Assembly: GCA_031180665.1 (NCBI GenBank)
Contig: JAPSLP010000012.1
Location: 1 to 64,000, forward strand
Reading direction: 5' to 3'
Length of the DNA stretch: 64,000 nucleotides
From: Cupriavidus sp.
Lineage (GTDB): Bacteria > Pseudomonadota > Gammaproteobacteria > Burkholderiales > Burkholderiaceae
Shown here: piece by piece, positions 8,644 through 17,860 of the stretch
Layout of the letters: every line of letters starts with the position of its first letter
Numbering within the stretch: position 1 is the first letter of the stretch
Program-made: the position numbers and the translations under genes
The notes under the pieces: generated by a model
Databases searched by the model: none
What the model saw: only the letters and a program-made list of their open reading frames with translations
Told to the model about the DNA's origin: nothing

Positions 8644-10500
8644 TTACTGGCCCAGCCAGCGTGCGCGCAATGGATGGCGGCCGCGCTGGCGCCGATCGTC
8701 GCCTTCCTCGATCTTCAGGCGATATTCCGTCGCCGGTTCCGGTGCGAAAGTCACCGGCAGCACGTGCAGCTCGTCGCGGCGGAACAGGTGGCAAGGCACG
8801 GTGTCGCCGGAACGATAGCGCGCCAGCAGCTTGTCGAGCTGCCCCGCCCCGTTTGGCGTGACGCGCAGCCCGTCCACCGCGGCCAGCAGATCGCCGGCCG
8901 ACCAGCCGGCGGCCTGCGCCGCGCCGCCGTCCAGCACCTGCGTCACGCGTACCCAGCCGTCCTCGCTCTTGGTCTTGATGCCCAGCGCGGCGGCGCGGGT
9001 GGGCTTGCGTGGTTCGGCCCGGATGCCGAAGGACTTGAACAGCGCGGGCAGCGGCAGCTCGCCGGTGCCCTCGGTCCAGGCCCGCAGCTGCGTGGACACG
9101 CGCATGCCCGCCACCTCGTCGATCAGCGCATGGACCTCGTCCTCGGTGACGCCGCGCTGCGCCGCGCCGGGCGCGTAGAAATCGCGGCCATAGCGCCGCC
9201 ACAGCATCCGCATCACGTCGTCGAGCGAACGGCGCCCGTCGGTGCGGCTGCGAATGGTCAGGTCCAGCGCCAGCCCGATCAGCGAGCCCTTGGTGTAGTA
9301 GCTGACGATCGCATTGGGGGCGTTCTCGTCCTGACGGTAATACTTGGTCCAGGCATCGAAGGAGCTGTCGGCCACGCTCTGCTTGGTGCGGCCGCTGCCG
9401 CGCAGTACGCCGTTCCAGGTCTTGGCCAGCAGCTCGACGTATTGCTGCTCGGTGATGCAGCCGCTGCGCACCAGCATCAGATCGTCGTAATAGCTGGTGA
9501 AGCCCTCGAACAGCCACAGCAGCGGCGTATGGGTTTCGGCCTGCAGCCGGTACGGCACGAAGGCCGCGGGCTTGATCCGCTTGACGTTCCAGGTATGGAA
9601 ATACTCGTGGCTGCACAGGCCGAGAAAGCCGCGATAACCCTCGCTGCTTTCCGGATTGCCGCGCACCGGCAGATCGCCGCGCGCGCACATCAGCGCGGTG
9701 CTGGCACGATGTTCCAGGCCGCCATAACCGTCGCCGGTGACCATCGTCATGAAGACATAGCGGCGATTGCTGTCGAGGAACGGCGCGCGCTCGCTGCGCG
9801 GCTCGAACAGCCGGATCTGCGCCTCGCAGATCCGCTTCAGGTCGCGGCAGACGCGCTCGATGTCGAGCTGCGGCACGCGGCCGGTGAACACCACGTCGTG
9901 CTGCGCGCCGCAGGCCTTGAACGTGCCCATCGCGAACTCGCCCATCTCGACCGGATGGTCGATCAGCTCGTCGTAGTCGGCGGCGCGATAGCGGCCGAAA
10001 CCATAGCGCTTGGCACCGCCGCGGCCGGGGGCTTCGGGCAGCGCCGTGGCGACGCGCCAGTTGCGATAGGCCTCGCCTTGCGGCGGATGGATGTCGACGG
10101 TACACGGCCGGTCGGCCTTGCCGTCGACGCAGAGGAACACCGAGGTGCCGTTGAAGAAGCCATGGGTCCGATCCAGATGCGCCGCGCGCACCGACAGGTC
10201 CCAGGCATAGACCTCGTACGACAGCGTCAGCGGGCCGCGCGCCGGATCGATCGGCTCGGCCTGCCAGCTGTGCTTGTCGAGCTTGGTCAGCGCCACCGGC
10301 TGGCGATCGGCCTCGTCGCCGGCATCGGCACGGATGCGCACGATGTTCCGCGCGAACTCGCGAATCATGTAGCTGCCGGGGATCCACGCCGGCAGCGAGA
10401 AACGTTGGCCGGCGGGATCGGGATCGTCCACCGTGACGGTGACTGCGAACAGATGCGCTTCGGGCTGAAGCGGGGCAATGGCGTAGTGGATCGGCTTCAT
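8644..10500 (-). CDS. M61 family aminopeptidase with C-terminal PDZ domain
   Basis: Start set at 10500 (MKPIHYAIAPL), giving 618 residues; the open frame upstream is a tandem repeat. The protein has an N-terminal beta domain and then the gluzincin zinc site HEYFH (His298, Glu299, His302) followed by TWNVKRIKP, with a third ligand Glu332 in LLWLFEGFTSYYDD. A PDZ domain lies at about residues 500-590 (WVRVTQVLDGGAAQAAGWSAGDLL). This is the domain order of the M61 glycyl aminopeptidase family. No signal peptide is seen, so it is probably cytoplasmic. Members cleave N-terminal Gly or Ala; the natural substrate is unknown. Confidence 0.88.
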   Translation of the reverse strand: MKPIHYAIAPLQPEAHLFAVTVTVDDPDPAGQRFSLPAWIPGSYMIREFARNIVRIRADAGDEADRQPVALTKLDKHSWQAEPIDPARGPLTLSYEVYAWDLSVRAAHLDRTHGFFNGTSVFLCVDGKADRPCTVDIHPPQGEAYRNWRVATALPEAPGRGGAKRYGFGRYRAADYDELIDHPVEMGEFAMGTFKACGAQHDVVFTGRVPQLDIERVCRDLKRICEAQIRLFEPRSERAPFLDSNRRYVFMTMVTGDGYGGLEHRASTALMCARGDLPVRGNPESSEGYRGFLGLCSHEYFHTWNVKRIKPAAFVPYRLQAETHTPLLWLFEGFTSYYDDLMLVRSGCITEQQYVELLAKTWNGVLRGSGRTKQSVADSSFDAWTKYYRQDENAPNAIVSYYTKGSLIGLALDLTIRSRTDGRRSLDDVMRMLWRRYGRDFYAPGAAQRGVTEDEVHALIDEVAGMRVSTQLRAWTEGTGELPLPALFKSFGIRAEPRKPTRAAALGIKTKSEDGWVRVTQVLDGGAAQAAGWSAGDLLAAVDGLRVTPNGAGQLDKLLARYRSGDTVPCHLFRRDELHVLPVTFAPEPATEYRLKIEEGDDRRQRGRHPLRARWLGQ

Positions 10501-10552
10501 GGCCACGATTGTAGCGTCACGGGCACGCGGGCCCGGCGCTGCGGCGCTGCGG

Positions 10553-10600
10553 CGCTGCCGCACTGCCGCTCCGATGCGCTGCCGCACTGCCGCTCCGATG
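10553..10600. repeat. 24-bp direct duplication
   Basis: Two tandem copies of a 24-base unit beginning GCCGCACTGCCGCTCCGATG, or a shifted version of it. Three GCGCTGCG units precede it and the 8-bp array follows at once. It lies in the upstream region of the M61 gene. Confidence 0.8.
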
Positions 10601-10687
10601 CGCTGGTGCGCTGGTGCGCTGGTGCGCTGGTGCGCTGGTGCGCTGGTGCGTTGGTGCGTTGGTGCGCTGGTGCGCTGGTGCGTTGGT
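10600..10687. repeat. 8-bp tandem repeat, 11 copies
   Basis: Unit GCGCTGGT (some copies GCGTTGGT), eleven in a row, 88 bases, between the M61 peptidase start and the next upstream gene on the same strand. No T-run or good hairpin is associated with it. Confidence 0.95.
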
Positions 10688-10690
10688 GCC

Positions 10691-10767
10691 GCGTTGATGT
10701 CGCGTTGATGTCGCGTTGATGTCGCGTTGATGTCGCGTTGATGTCGCGTTGATGTCGCGTTGATCCG
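10691..10767. repeat. 11-bp tandem repeat, six full copies plus one partial
   Basis: Unit GCGTTGATGTC, six perfect copies then a degenerate seventh. It directly follows the 8-bp array, so two unrelated minisatellites lie side by side upstream of the M61 gene. Confidence 0.95.
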
Positions 10768-10816
10768 CATTGGTGCCGCCGCGGTACGCCCGCCGCGGGC
10801 GGCACCGTCTTCGCCA

Positions 10817-11815
10817 TCAGCGATTGACGTCGACCACCACCCGTCCGCGCATGCCACCCGCAACGATGCGCTGGCCCGCTTCGATCGCCTCCGCCAGCCC
10901 GATCTCCTGCGTGATTGCCGCCAGGCGGTCGGGCTCGAGATCCTGCGCCAGCCGCGCCCACGCCTGCTCGCGCCGCGCCATCGGCGCCATCACGCTGTCG
11001 ATGCCGTGCAGCGTCACGCCGCGCAGGATGAACGGCGCCACCGAGCCCGGCAAGTCCATGCCCTGCGCCAGCCCGCAGGCCGTCACCACGCCGCCGTAGC
11101 GCACCTGCGCGATCGCATTGACCAGCGTATGGGAACCGACCGCGTCGACCACCGCGGCCCAGCGCTCCTTCTGCAGCGGCTTGCCAGGGGCGGACAGTTC
11201 GGCGCGATCGATGACGTCGGCCGCGCCAAGCGCCTTCAGGAAGTCCGCCTCGCCGGTCTTGCCGGTCGAGGCCACGACGCGATAGCCGAGCTTGCCCAGC
11301 AGCGCGATCGCCACGGTACCGACGCCGCCCGAGGCGCCGGTCACCAGCACCTCGCCCTGCTCGGGCCGCACGCCCGACGCTTCCAGCGCCAGCACCGACA
11401 GCATCGCGGTATAGCCGGCGGTGCCGATCGCCATCGCCTGCCGCGTCGTCAGCGACTCGGGCAGGCGCACCAGCCATTCACCCTTCAGGCGCGCGCGCTG
11501 CGCGAGGCATCCCCAGTGCGTCTCGCCGACGCCGTAGCCGTTCAGCACTACCTTGTCGCCGGCGCGCCAGCGCGGGTTCGAGGACTCCAGCACGGTGCCG
11601 GCGCCGTCGATGCCGGCCACCATCGGCCATTTGCGCACCACCGGGCTGCGGCCCGTGATCGCCAGGCCGTCCTTGAAGTTGATCGTCGAATAGTCGATCT
11701 CGACCAGCACGTCGCCATCGGCGGGCAGCTGGTCGTCCTGCAGCGTCGCGATCTCGGCGCGGGTCGATGGCTTGTCGCCGTCGGTCTGGGTCAGCAGCAG
11801 GGCGCGGAAAGTCAT
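10817..11815 (-). CDS. Acrylyl-CoA reductase-like MDR oxidoreductase (AcuI/YhdH family)
   Basis: The 332-residue medium-chain reductase has the YhdH/AcuI hallmarks: TINFKDGLAITGRSPVV near the N-terminus, the GIDGAGTV segment, a substrate region NGYGVGETHWGC, and the NADPH-binding loop VTGASGGVGTVA. No structural or catalytic zinc cysteines of alcohol dehydrogenases are seen. Characterised members reduce acrylyl-CoA to propionyl-CoA with NADPH, which protects the cell from a toxic electrophile. There is no DMSP or 3-hydroxypropionate gene nearby, so a general detoxification role is likely. The gene is monocistronic, with a GGAGACACC leader before the ATG. Confidence 0.82.
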   Translation of the reverse strand: MTFRALLLTQTDGDKPSTRAEIATLQDDQLPADGDVLVEIDYSTINFKDGLAITGRSPVVRKWPMVAGIDGAGTVLESSNPRWRAGDKVVLNGYGVGETHWGCLAQRARLKGEWLVRLPESLTTRQAMAIGTAGYTAMLSVLALEASGVRPEQGEVLVTGASGGVGTVAIALLGKLGYRVVASTGKTGEADFLKALGAADVIDRAELSAPGKPLQKERWAAVVDAVGSHTLVNAIAQVRYGGVVTACGLAQGMDLPGSVAPFILRGVTLHGIDSVMAPMARREQAWARLAQDLEPDRLAAITQEIGLAEAIEAGQRIVAGGMRGRVVVDVNR

Positions 11816-11946
11816 GGTGGTGTCTCCTGGGGATGCGATCCGTTATGTGTTCTGTTGTGCGATGGGTAGTGAGATCCGTTATGCGATCGTGGGCCCGACG
11901 CCATGCCGGTCCATGCCGGCCTGCCGCGCCGGGCCTCCGTGGTGCC

Positions 11947-12753
11947 TTACTTCTTCAAGCTCGACAGCTTGCGCTCCAGCGTGGCGACATCGGCCGCGCC
12001 CGGAATGCGCGTGCCGTCGGTGAAGAACACCGCCGGCGTGCCGGTGACATTGAGGCTGTGGCCCAGCGCCAGGTTCTCTTCCAGCGGCGTCTTGCAGTTT
12101 CCCGCACCGCTGGGCGCGACTTTCGACAGCATCCAGTCGCGCCACGCCTTGGTCCGATCGGCCGCGCACCAGACCTGCTTGGCCTTGGCGGTCGAATCGG
12201 GCGACAGCACCGGATAGAGGAAGGTGTAGACCGTGATGTTGTCCATCTGCTGGAAGGTCTGCTCGATCTGCTTGCAGTAACCGCAGTTCGGATCGGAGAA
12301 CACCGCGACCTGGCGGCTGCCGTCGCCCTTGCTCCATTTGATCGCGCGCGACAGCGGCAGGTCGGACCACTTGATGCGATTGATCTCGGCCAGGCGCTGC
12401 TCGGTCAGGTTGGTGCCGCTGCGCGTGTCGAGCAGCTCGCCATTGAGGATGTAGCGGCCGCTGGCATCGGCGTAGACCAGCTGGCCGCCGATATTGACCT
12501 CGTAGAGTCCGGCGATCGGCGTTTTTTCGACGCTCTTGATCTCGGCGCGGCCGCCCAGCATCTTCTGCACATTGGTCTTGATGCGCTCCGCGGTCGGATC
12601 GCCCGCCGCCAGCGCCGGATGCGCGAAGGCGGCGGTGGCCACGGCCAGCGTCAGCACGGCCATCGCGCGCGCGGCGCGCTGGCTCAGCGGGTTGCGCAGT
12701 GGATTGGCGTGCTGCGGGTTCGGGCGGGCGGAGCGCCCGAGGAAATACGACAT
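11947..12753 (-). CDS. dsbC: Periplasmic disulfide isomerase DsbC
   Basis: Refolds periplasmic proteins with wrong disulfides. The 268-residue protein has a signal peptide ending around FAHPALAAG, an N-terminal dimerisation domain with [24 protein letters not shown], and a C-terminal thioredoxin-like domain with the redox motif CGYC in [15 protein letters not shown] second Cys pair (VWCAADR and GNCKTP) matches the structural disulfide of DsbC, and the cis-proline loop [11 protein letters not shown] is present. It lies downstream of the UbiH-type hydroxylase on the same strand, 130 bases away. Confidence 0.93.
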   Translation of the reverse strand: MSYFLGRSARPNPQHANPLRNPLSQRAARAMAVLTLAVATAAFAHPALAAGDPTAERIKTNVQKMLGGRAEIKSVEKTPIAGLYEVNIGGQLVYADASGRYILNGELLDTRSGTNLTEQRLAEINRIKWSDLPLSRAIKWSKGDGSRQVAVFSDPNCGYCKQIEQTFQQMDNITVYTFLYPVLSPDSTAKAKQVWCAADRTKAWRDWMLSKVAPSGAGNCKTPLEENLALGHSLNVTGTPAVFFTDGTRIPGAADVATLERKLSSLKK

Positions 12754-12883
12754 ATTGACTCCGGGTTCTGGTTGGCTCGGATGTGGGTGGACCGGGCAGT
12801 TCGAGCGCGGCTTGTTTCGGATCAGCGGGATCGGTCGGAGGCGTCGGTGGCGCGTTACGGGACCGCTACGATGGCGCCGGCGC

Positions 12884-14173
12884 TCAGCCGAGCGCCCGTC
12901 CGATCAGGAACCGCTTGAGCAGCGCCTGAGCGCCCACCGCCCGCATGCCGGTATTGCGCACCATCCGCGCCACCCCGCCCTGAAGGGAAAACAGCCGATG
13001 CAGGCCATCGGTGGCCGCGGTCAGCGACAGCAGATCGGTGGCGCGGGCGCGCTCGTAGCGGCGCAGCAGGCGCAGATCGCCTTCGTCGCGGAACGACTCT
13101 TTGGCGGCCATCACGCGGCCAAGTTCCGCGACATCGCGCAAGCCGAGGTTCATGCCCTGGCCGGCCAGCGGGTGCACCACGTGAGCCGCGTCGCCGATCA
13201 GCACCACATGCGGCTGCACCACGCAGTCGGCATGCTGCAGCACCAGCGGAAAGGCCTGCGCGGGCGTCACGCAACGCAGCGCGCCGAACTGGCGGCCGAC
13301 CGCGCCGCTGGCCGCGTCCATCGCCGCCTGCGCCAGCTGCTCCGGCGTCAGCGCGGTCAATTCGCGCGCATGGGCCTCGTCGGCCGACCACACCATCGAC
13401 AGGTAATTGCCCGGCAGCGGCAGCATCGCCAGGATCTCGCAGTTGCACGACTCCTCGTCGGCCAGCAGCTTGGGCGGCGCGCCCAGGAACCACTGCCACG
13501 CGGTCGCGTGATGCGGCAGCTCGCAAGCGAAGTTGGCGACCACGCCCGACTGCCGGTAGCGCCGCGTGCTGACCCCGATATGGCACTGCGTCCGCACCCA
13601 GGAACGGGCACCGTCGGCGCCGACCACGCAGCTGGTGCGCACGCGGGCGCCATCGGCCAGGGTCAGTGTGACGCCCTGCTCGTCGCGCTCGAAGCCGGTG
13701 GCGGCCTGCTGGTACCAATGGACCTGATGCTGGAAGCGCAGCGCGGTGTCGAGCACGCGCTCGACATGGCTCGATTCGATGATCCACGCCAGCTCCGGCA
13801 CCGCGGCGGCGTAGGCGGAGAAATGCAGATCGCCGGTCAGGCCAGCGTCGTCGCGCGCCGCGGTATCGTCGCCGAACACGCGCATATCGCGCACCGGCTG
13901 CATCCGCGCCGGGTCCAGCGCCTCCCAGATGCGCAGCCGGCTCAGCAGCGCCTGGGAACTGGCCGAGAACGCGTAGACGCGGCTGTCCCACTCGCCTTCA
14001 CCGGGCACCGATGCCGGGGCCGAAGCCTGGCCCGGCCGCGGCGCGATCAGCGCGACCTGCATGCCCTGCTGCGCCAGCAGCAACGCGCAAGTCTTACCGA
14101 CGATGCCGCCGCCGACCACGGCAATCTGGAAACGGGAAAAAGAGGTCCGCGTGGACGCGCTGGCTCTGGTCAT
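12884..14173 (-). CDS. UbiH/UbiF/COQ6 family FAD-dependent hydroxylase
   Basis: The 429-residue class-A flavoprotein monooxygenase has three FAD signatures in order: the dinucleotide loop [19 protein letters not shown] near the N-terminus, [12 protein letters not shown] with the DG motif in the middle, and [21 protein letters not shown], the GD motif of the ubiquinone hydroxylase subfamily. It probably adds one of the hydroxyl groups during ubiquinone synthesis; which ring carbon cannot be told from sequence alone. Neighbours dsbC (downstream) and ychF (divergent, about 210 bases away) are housekeeping genes. Confidence 0.88.
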   Translation of the reverse strand: MTRASASTRTSFSRFQIAVVGGGIVGKTCALLLAQQGMQVALIAPRPGQASAPASVPGEGEWDSRVYAFSASSQALLSRLRIWEALDPARMQPVRDMRVFGDDTAARDDAGLTGDLHFSAYAAAVPELAWIIESSHVERVLDTALRFQHQVHWYQQAATGFERDEQGVTLTLADGARVRTSCVVGADGARSWVRTQCHIGVSTRRYRQSGVVANFACELPHHATAWQWFLGAPPKLLADEESCNCEILAMLPLPGNYLSMVWSADEAHARELTALTPEQLAQAAMDAASGAVGRQFGALRCVTPAQAFPLVLQHADCVVQPHVVLIGDAAHVVHPLAGQGMNLGLRDVAELGRVMAAKESFRDEGDLRLLRRYERARATDLLSLTAATDGLHRLFSLQGGVARMVRNTGMRAVGAQALLKRFLIGRALG

Positions 14174-14230
14174 GGGGCGATTATAGCCAGCGGCTTTGAC
14201 GGGTCATCCGGCAGGCGGGCGAGGCCACTA

Positions 14231-14335
14231 GCATGGGCGGTTCGGACGGGCGTGCAAGCCCCTTGGCACCGGAGGTTCGGACGGGTGGGCAAGCCCCCTG
14301 GCATGGACGGCTCGGACGGGCGGGCGTCCGGACGG
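14231..14335. repeat. 35-bp tandem repeat, about three copies
   Basis: Imperfect units of 35 bases, CATGGGCGGTTCGGACGGGC followed by GTGCAAGCCCCTTGG, then a CACCGGAGG variant and a third partial copy. They lie between the divergent hydroxylase and ychF genes, just upstream of the ychF -10 box, so copy number could affect promoter spacing. Confidence 0.8.
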
Positions 14336-14343
14336 CCATCCGC

Positions 14344-14349
14344 TAGAAT
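14344..14349 (+). promoter_or_regulatory. Putative -10 box of ychF
   Basis: TAGAAT, 35 bases before the ychF ATG, in otherwise very GC-rich DNA. No convincing -35 element is seen; the expected position falls into the 35-bp repeat. Confidence 0.5.
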
Positions 14350-14383
14350 ACCGGCTTTGCCATCGCTTACCGCCCGGAACACC

Positions 14384-15475
14384 ATGAGCCTCAAATGCGG
14401 CATCGTCGGCCTGCCCAACGTCGGCAAGTCCACGCTGTTCAACGCCCTGACCAAGGCCGGCATCGCCGCCGAAAACTATCCGTTCTGCACCATCGAGCCC
14501 AATGTCGGCGTGGTGGAAGTGCCGGATCCGAGGCTTAAGGCCCTGGCCGACATCGTCAAACCCGAGCGGGTCGTCCCGGCGACGGTCGAGTTCGTCGACA
14601 TCGCCGGCCTGGTGGCCGGCGCCTCCAAGGGCGAAGGCCTGGGCAACCAGTTCCTGGCCAATATCCGCGAGACCGACGCCATCACGCACGTGGTGCGCTG
14701 CTTCGAGGATCCCAACGTGATCCACGTGGCCGGCAAGGTCGATCCGCTGTCGGACATCGAGGTCATCAATACCGAACTGGCGCTGGCGGACCTGGCCACC
14801 GTGGACAAGGCGCTGGCCCGCTACGTCAAGCCGGCCCGCGCCGGCGACAAGGAAGCGCAGCGGCTGGTCGCCGTGCTGGAGAAGGCCCAGGCCGTGCTCG
14901 ACCAGGCCAAGGCCGTGCGCACGCTGGACCTGGCGCCCGAGGAATGGGACGCGCTGCGCCCGTTCTGCCTGATCACCGCCAAGCCGACCATGTATGTCGC
15001 CAACGTGCGCGAGGACGGCTTCGAGAACAATCCGCACCTGGACGCGGTGCGCAAGTACGCCGAGACCACCAAGTCGCCGGTCGTCGCCGTCTGCGCCGCG
15101 ATCGAAGCGGAAATCGCCGACCTCGAGGACGAGGACAAGGCCGTGTTCCTGGCCGACCTCGGCATGGAAGAACCCGGCCTGGACCGCGTGATCCGCGCCG
15201 GCTTCAGCCTGCTGGGCCTGCAGACCTACTTCACCGCGGGCGTCAAGGAAGTGCGCGCCTGGACCATCCACGTCGGCGACACCGCCCCCAAGGCGGCCGG
15301 CGTGATCCACACCGACTTCGAACGCGGCTTCATCCGCGCGCAGACCATCGCCTTCGAGGACTTCATCGCCTTCAAGGGCGAACAAGGCGCCAAGGAAGCG
15401 GGCAAGATGCGGGCGGAAGGCAAGGAGTATGTGGTCAAGGATGGGGATGTGATGAACTTCCTGTTCAACGTCTGA
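14384..15475 (+). CDS. ychF: Redox-responsive ATPase YchF (Obg-like)
   Basis: The 363-residue protein has the P-loop [14 protein letters not shown] at residues 8-21, switch regions [14 protein letters not shown] and [17 protein letters not shown], and NTELALADL before a coiled-coil insertion (about residues 130-200). A C-terminal TGS domain ends [16 protein letters not shown]. This is the full YchF/OLA1 architecture. The family prefers ATP over GTP and associates with ribosomes and the stress response. The ATG at 14384 matches the conserved [12 protein letters not shown] start. A strong terminator follows, so it is a single-gene unit. Confidence 0.97.
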   Translation: MSLKCGIVGLPNVGKSTLFNALTKAGIAAENYPFCTIEPNVGVVEVPDPRLKALADIVKPERVVPATVEFVDIAGLVAGASKGEGLGNQFLANIRETDAITHVVRCFEDPNVIHVAGKVDPLSDIEVINTELALADLATVDKALARYVKPARAGDKEAQRLVAVLEKAQAVLDQAKAVRTLDLAPEEWDALRPFCLITAKPTMYVANVREDGFENNPHLDAVRKYAETTKSPVVAVCAAIEAEIADLEDEDKAVFLADLGMEEPGLDRVIRAGFSLLGLQTYFTAGVKEVRAWTIHVGDTAPKAAGVIHTDFERGFIRAQTIAFEDFIAFKGEQGAKEAGKMRAEGKEYVVKDGDVMNFLFNV

Positions 15476-15503
15476 GCACGACGAGCGGACTGCGCGCTCC
15501 CAG

Positions 15504-15532
15504 AACAGCCCGGCCTTGGCCGGGCTGTTTTG
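15504..15532 (+). terminator. Rho-independent terminator after ychF
   Basis: A perfect 12-base-pair stem, AACAGCCCGGCC and GGCCGGGCTGTT, around a TT loop, followed by a short T-rich tail (TTTTGCATT), 28 bases after the ychF stop. Confidence 0.9.
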
Positions 15533-15652
15533 CATTGGATGGTTAGACCTCGGCCAGCCACCGCTCCCAAGCCATATCCGCTGGACGGGCGTTATCGCCC
15601 GGCACACAACACGGCGACAGCACCCGCAGCACGCCGCCGTGGTGGCGTGCCG

Positions 15653-16678
15653 TCATCGGACGCCAGCCGCGCGTCGTGGCACCTTGCCCGCGGCGGCGAG
15701 GGCACGCGCCGCCAACAGCGGAACGGCGTCCGGCCTCATCACCTCCTGTGCCCCGCGCAGAACGAACTCGCGAAACATGCGGGCCGGTGGCCGCGGCACA
15801 AGTTCGCCGTTCCAGACTGCCGCCACCGGTTCCACGCGGCTACCCAGTTCGAACCGAAGCACCCGCGCCACCTTGGCCAGCGTCAACTGGGCGGCGATGC
15901 GCTCGGGAAACACCGCCAGAAACTCTCCGGCCTGCAACAGGCTCGCAGTAGCCGCCACGTCGCTGGTACGAATCCCTTGCGTGGGCGGGGTCACCCCCAA
16001 GGCATGAAACGAGGTATGCAGCAGGTGCAGCATGCGGGAACCGGCCGCAGGAATACACCACTGCTGCATGACCAGGTCGCGCGCAGCGATCTTGCGGCGC
16101 GACAGCAAGGGATGGTTCGGGCTGGCCACGATGACCACCTTCTGCGCCGCCACCACGGCTGCGCTGCGCAGCGCGGGTCGTGACAGGCGCGGGTCGTCGT
16201 AGGCAAACAAGAGGTCCAACGAGCCGTTGAGCAACTGCTCCGTGAGTTCGGCGATGCCGCCTTCGATCACGCTGATGTCCACACGCGGATGGTCGCGGTG
16301 AAAGGCCGTCATCGCCTGGGCCAGAAAAGGCTGCACGGACATGGTCCGGAATGCGATGCGCAGTTCCCCTTTGCTGCCGTCACGCACCGCCTGCAGCGAT
16401 TCGGCGAGCCGTTCCAACTGCGCCAGCATCACGCCCGCATGCTGCGCCATCTCACGGCCCGGCTCGGTCAGACGCAGTCCGCGGCCGCTGCGCTCGAACA
16501 GCGGCATGCCGACGATGTCTTCGATTTCCGCCAGCGTTTTGGAAACGGCAGCTGCACTGATATGAAACCGTTCGGCCACGGCGGCTGCCGTCGGCATCTC
16601 GCTGAGCGCCAGCATGACCCGCAAATGACGCAGCTTGAGGCGGCTGAGCAGCAGTTGGACAGGCTCTGCAGTCGGCAT
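15653..16678 (-). CDS. LysR family transcriptional regulator
   Basis: 341 residues. The N-terminal winged helix (about residues 15-75) contains KLRHLRVMLALSE and AAVAERFHISAAAVSKTLAEIE, then the LysR substrate-binding domain. The KLRHLRVMLAL opening and a C-terminal tail of about 35 residues resemble the GbpR/PcaQ branch, whose members sense sugars or aromatic acids. It is divergent from the Bug-M81-Bug cassette with a TTAAC-N6-GTTAA site between them, so it is very likely the regulator of that cassette. The ligand is not known. Confidence 0.88.
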   Translation of the reverse strand: MPTAEPVQLLLSRLKLRHLRVMLALSEMPTAAAVAERFHISAAAVSKTLAEIEDIVGMPLFERSGRGLRLTEPGREMAQHAGVMLAQLERLAESLQAVRDGSKGELRIAFRTMSVQPFLAQAMTAFHRDHPRVDISVIEGGIAELTEQLLNGSLDLLFAYDDPRLSRPALRSAAVVAAQKVVIVASPNHPLLSRRKIAARDLVMQQWCIPAAGSRMLHLLHTSFHALGVTPPTQGIRTSDVAATASLLQAGEFLAVFPERIAAQLTLAKVARVLRFELGSRVEPVAAVWNGELVPRPPARMFREFVLRGAQEVMRPDAVPLLAARALAAAGKVPRRAAGVR

Positions 16679-16717
16679 GGGGCTTGGTATGGCTTCGGGT
16701 AACGGAAAACCATCAAC

Positions 16718-16733
16718 TTAACCGCTTAGTTAA
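16718..16733. promoter_or_regulatory. Candidate LysR operator
   Basis: The inverted repeat TTAAC-N6-GTTAA lies 40 bases before the LysR start and about 105 bases before the Bug gene. It fits the symmetrical LysR box with a T and an A about 11 bases apart. A possible -10 (TATAGT, 16778-16783) for the Bug operon lies 45 bases further on, suitable for activation from this site. Confidence 0.5.
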
Positions 16734-16839
16734 CCCTTGTCGATTTTTATTCGCTTTTGGTTTCGCGTGCGCCCTCATATAGTCCTCGCAAATCAATCCA
16801 CTCGAACACACGAGGAGTCCAGACCTCGGGAGGAGACTC

Positions 16840-17826
16840 ATGAGATCAGCAGGAAAGCTTCACGCCCTGGTGCGCGGCATGTTTGCCGGCGCTGTGCTGC
16901 TCGCCGCGACTTGCGCGAGCGCGACAAGCTGGCCAGACCGGCCATTGCGGCTGGTGGTGCCGTTTCCGGCAGGCGGCTCGTACGACATCATCGGACGCAC
17001 CCTGGCACGCAAGCTCGAGCAACGGCTGGGACAGACGGTGGTGGTCGAGAACATTGCCGGCGGGGCTACCGTGCCGGGCGTGTCCTCGGTGCTCAAGGAG
17101 AAAGCCGACGGCCATACGCTGTTGCTCGCCAGCGACGGGACGCTGAACATCAACCCCCACACGATCAAGGGCCTGCGCTACAACCCGGATGCCGATCTTG
17201 TGCCGGTGACCGTCGTCAGTACCGTGCCGCACTGGATCATCGTCCGCACCGATCGCCAGGAGAAGACGCTGGGCGAGCTCAAGTCCTATATCGAGCGCAA
17301 TCCCGGCAAGGTGTCGATCAGCATCAACGCAGTAGCCGGCGCCGCCCATCTTGGCCTGGCCGACTGGAAGCGCCGCAACGGACTCGACTTCACCATCGTG
17401 CCCTACCGCGGCTCGCCCCCTGCGATGGCGGACCTGATCGGCGGCCAGACCCATGCGCACGTCGACGTGATCGGCTCTTCCGTCAATTACGTCAAGGAAG
17501 GCAAGGTCAAGCCCCTGGCCACGCTGCAGTCCGAGCCAGTCGCGCAGTTTCCGGGGCTCCCGGGGCAGAAGAGCGGTAGCGCGGATGCGCTGCTGATCCG
17601 CGCCAATCTCGCGCTGGTCGTCAAGGCCGGCACCCCGGAGCCCGTCATCGAGCGGCTCTACAAAGAGGTAAAGGCCAGCGTGCTCGAGCCGGATTTCGCT
17701 GCGCGCCTGCAGACGCTTGCCTATGAGCCGGTGTTGACGACCCCGGCGCAGGCCCGCCGTTTCGTGCACGGGGAAACCGCCCGCTACGGCGCCATTGCGC
17801 GCACCGTCAATCTCGAATCCAACTGA
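16840..17826 (+). CDS. Bug-type periplasmic substrate-binding protein
   Basis: Tripartite-tricarboxylate-transporter type receptor of 328 residues. A signal peptide (about residues 1-28) precedes the mature start SWPDRPLRLVVPFPAGGSYDIIGRTLA, which carries the family signature P-FPAGG--D. VVENIAGGATVPG and the C-terminal VIERLYKEVK are further family features. Bug proteins capture small organic acids in the periplasm, and most are orphans without an adjacent membrane component, as here. First gene of a cassette with an M81 peptidase and a second Bug protein; the ligand may be an amide or peptide-like compound that the peptidase opens. Confidence 0.88.
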   Translation: MRSAGKLHALVRGMFAGAVLLAATCASATSWPDRPLRLVVPFPAGGSYDIIGRTLARKLEQRLGQTVVVENIAGGATVPGVSSVLKEKADGHTLLLASDGTLNINPHTIKGLRYNPDADLVPVTVVSTVPHWIIVRTDRQEKTLGELKSYIERNPGKVSISINAVAGAAHLGLADWKRRNGLDFTIVPYRGSPPAMADLIGGQTHAHVDVIGSSVNYVKEGKVKPLATLQSEPVAQFPGLPGQKSGSADALLIRANLALVVKAGTPEPVIERLYKEVKASVLEPDFAARLQTLAYEPVLTTPAQARRFVHGETARYGAIARTVNLESN

Positions 17827-17860
17827 ATCGACTGAAGCCTTCGCGGCCGGAGCCTGCCCC

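Noticed and set aside
6142-10719. A 1525-codon open frame on the + strand
   Set aside because: It is antisense to the well-supported FUSC and M61 genes. Long antisense frames are expected in very GC-rich DNA, and the translation is low-complexity Arg/His/Gln-rich without family motifs.
10501-10863. N-terminal extension of the M61 peptidase
   Set aside because: The extension translates the 8-bp and 11-bp arrays into repeats such as RDINATSTRHQ; the conserved start is at 10500.
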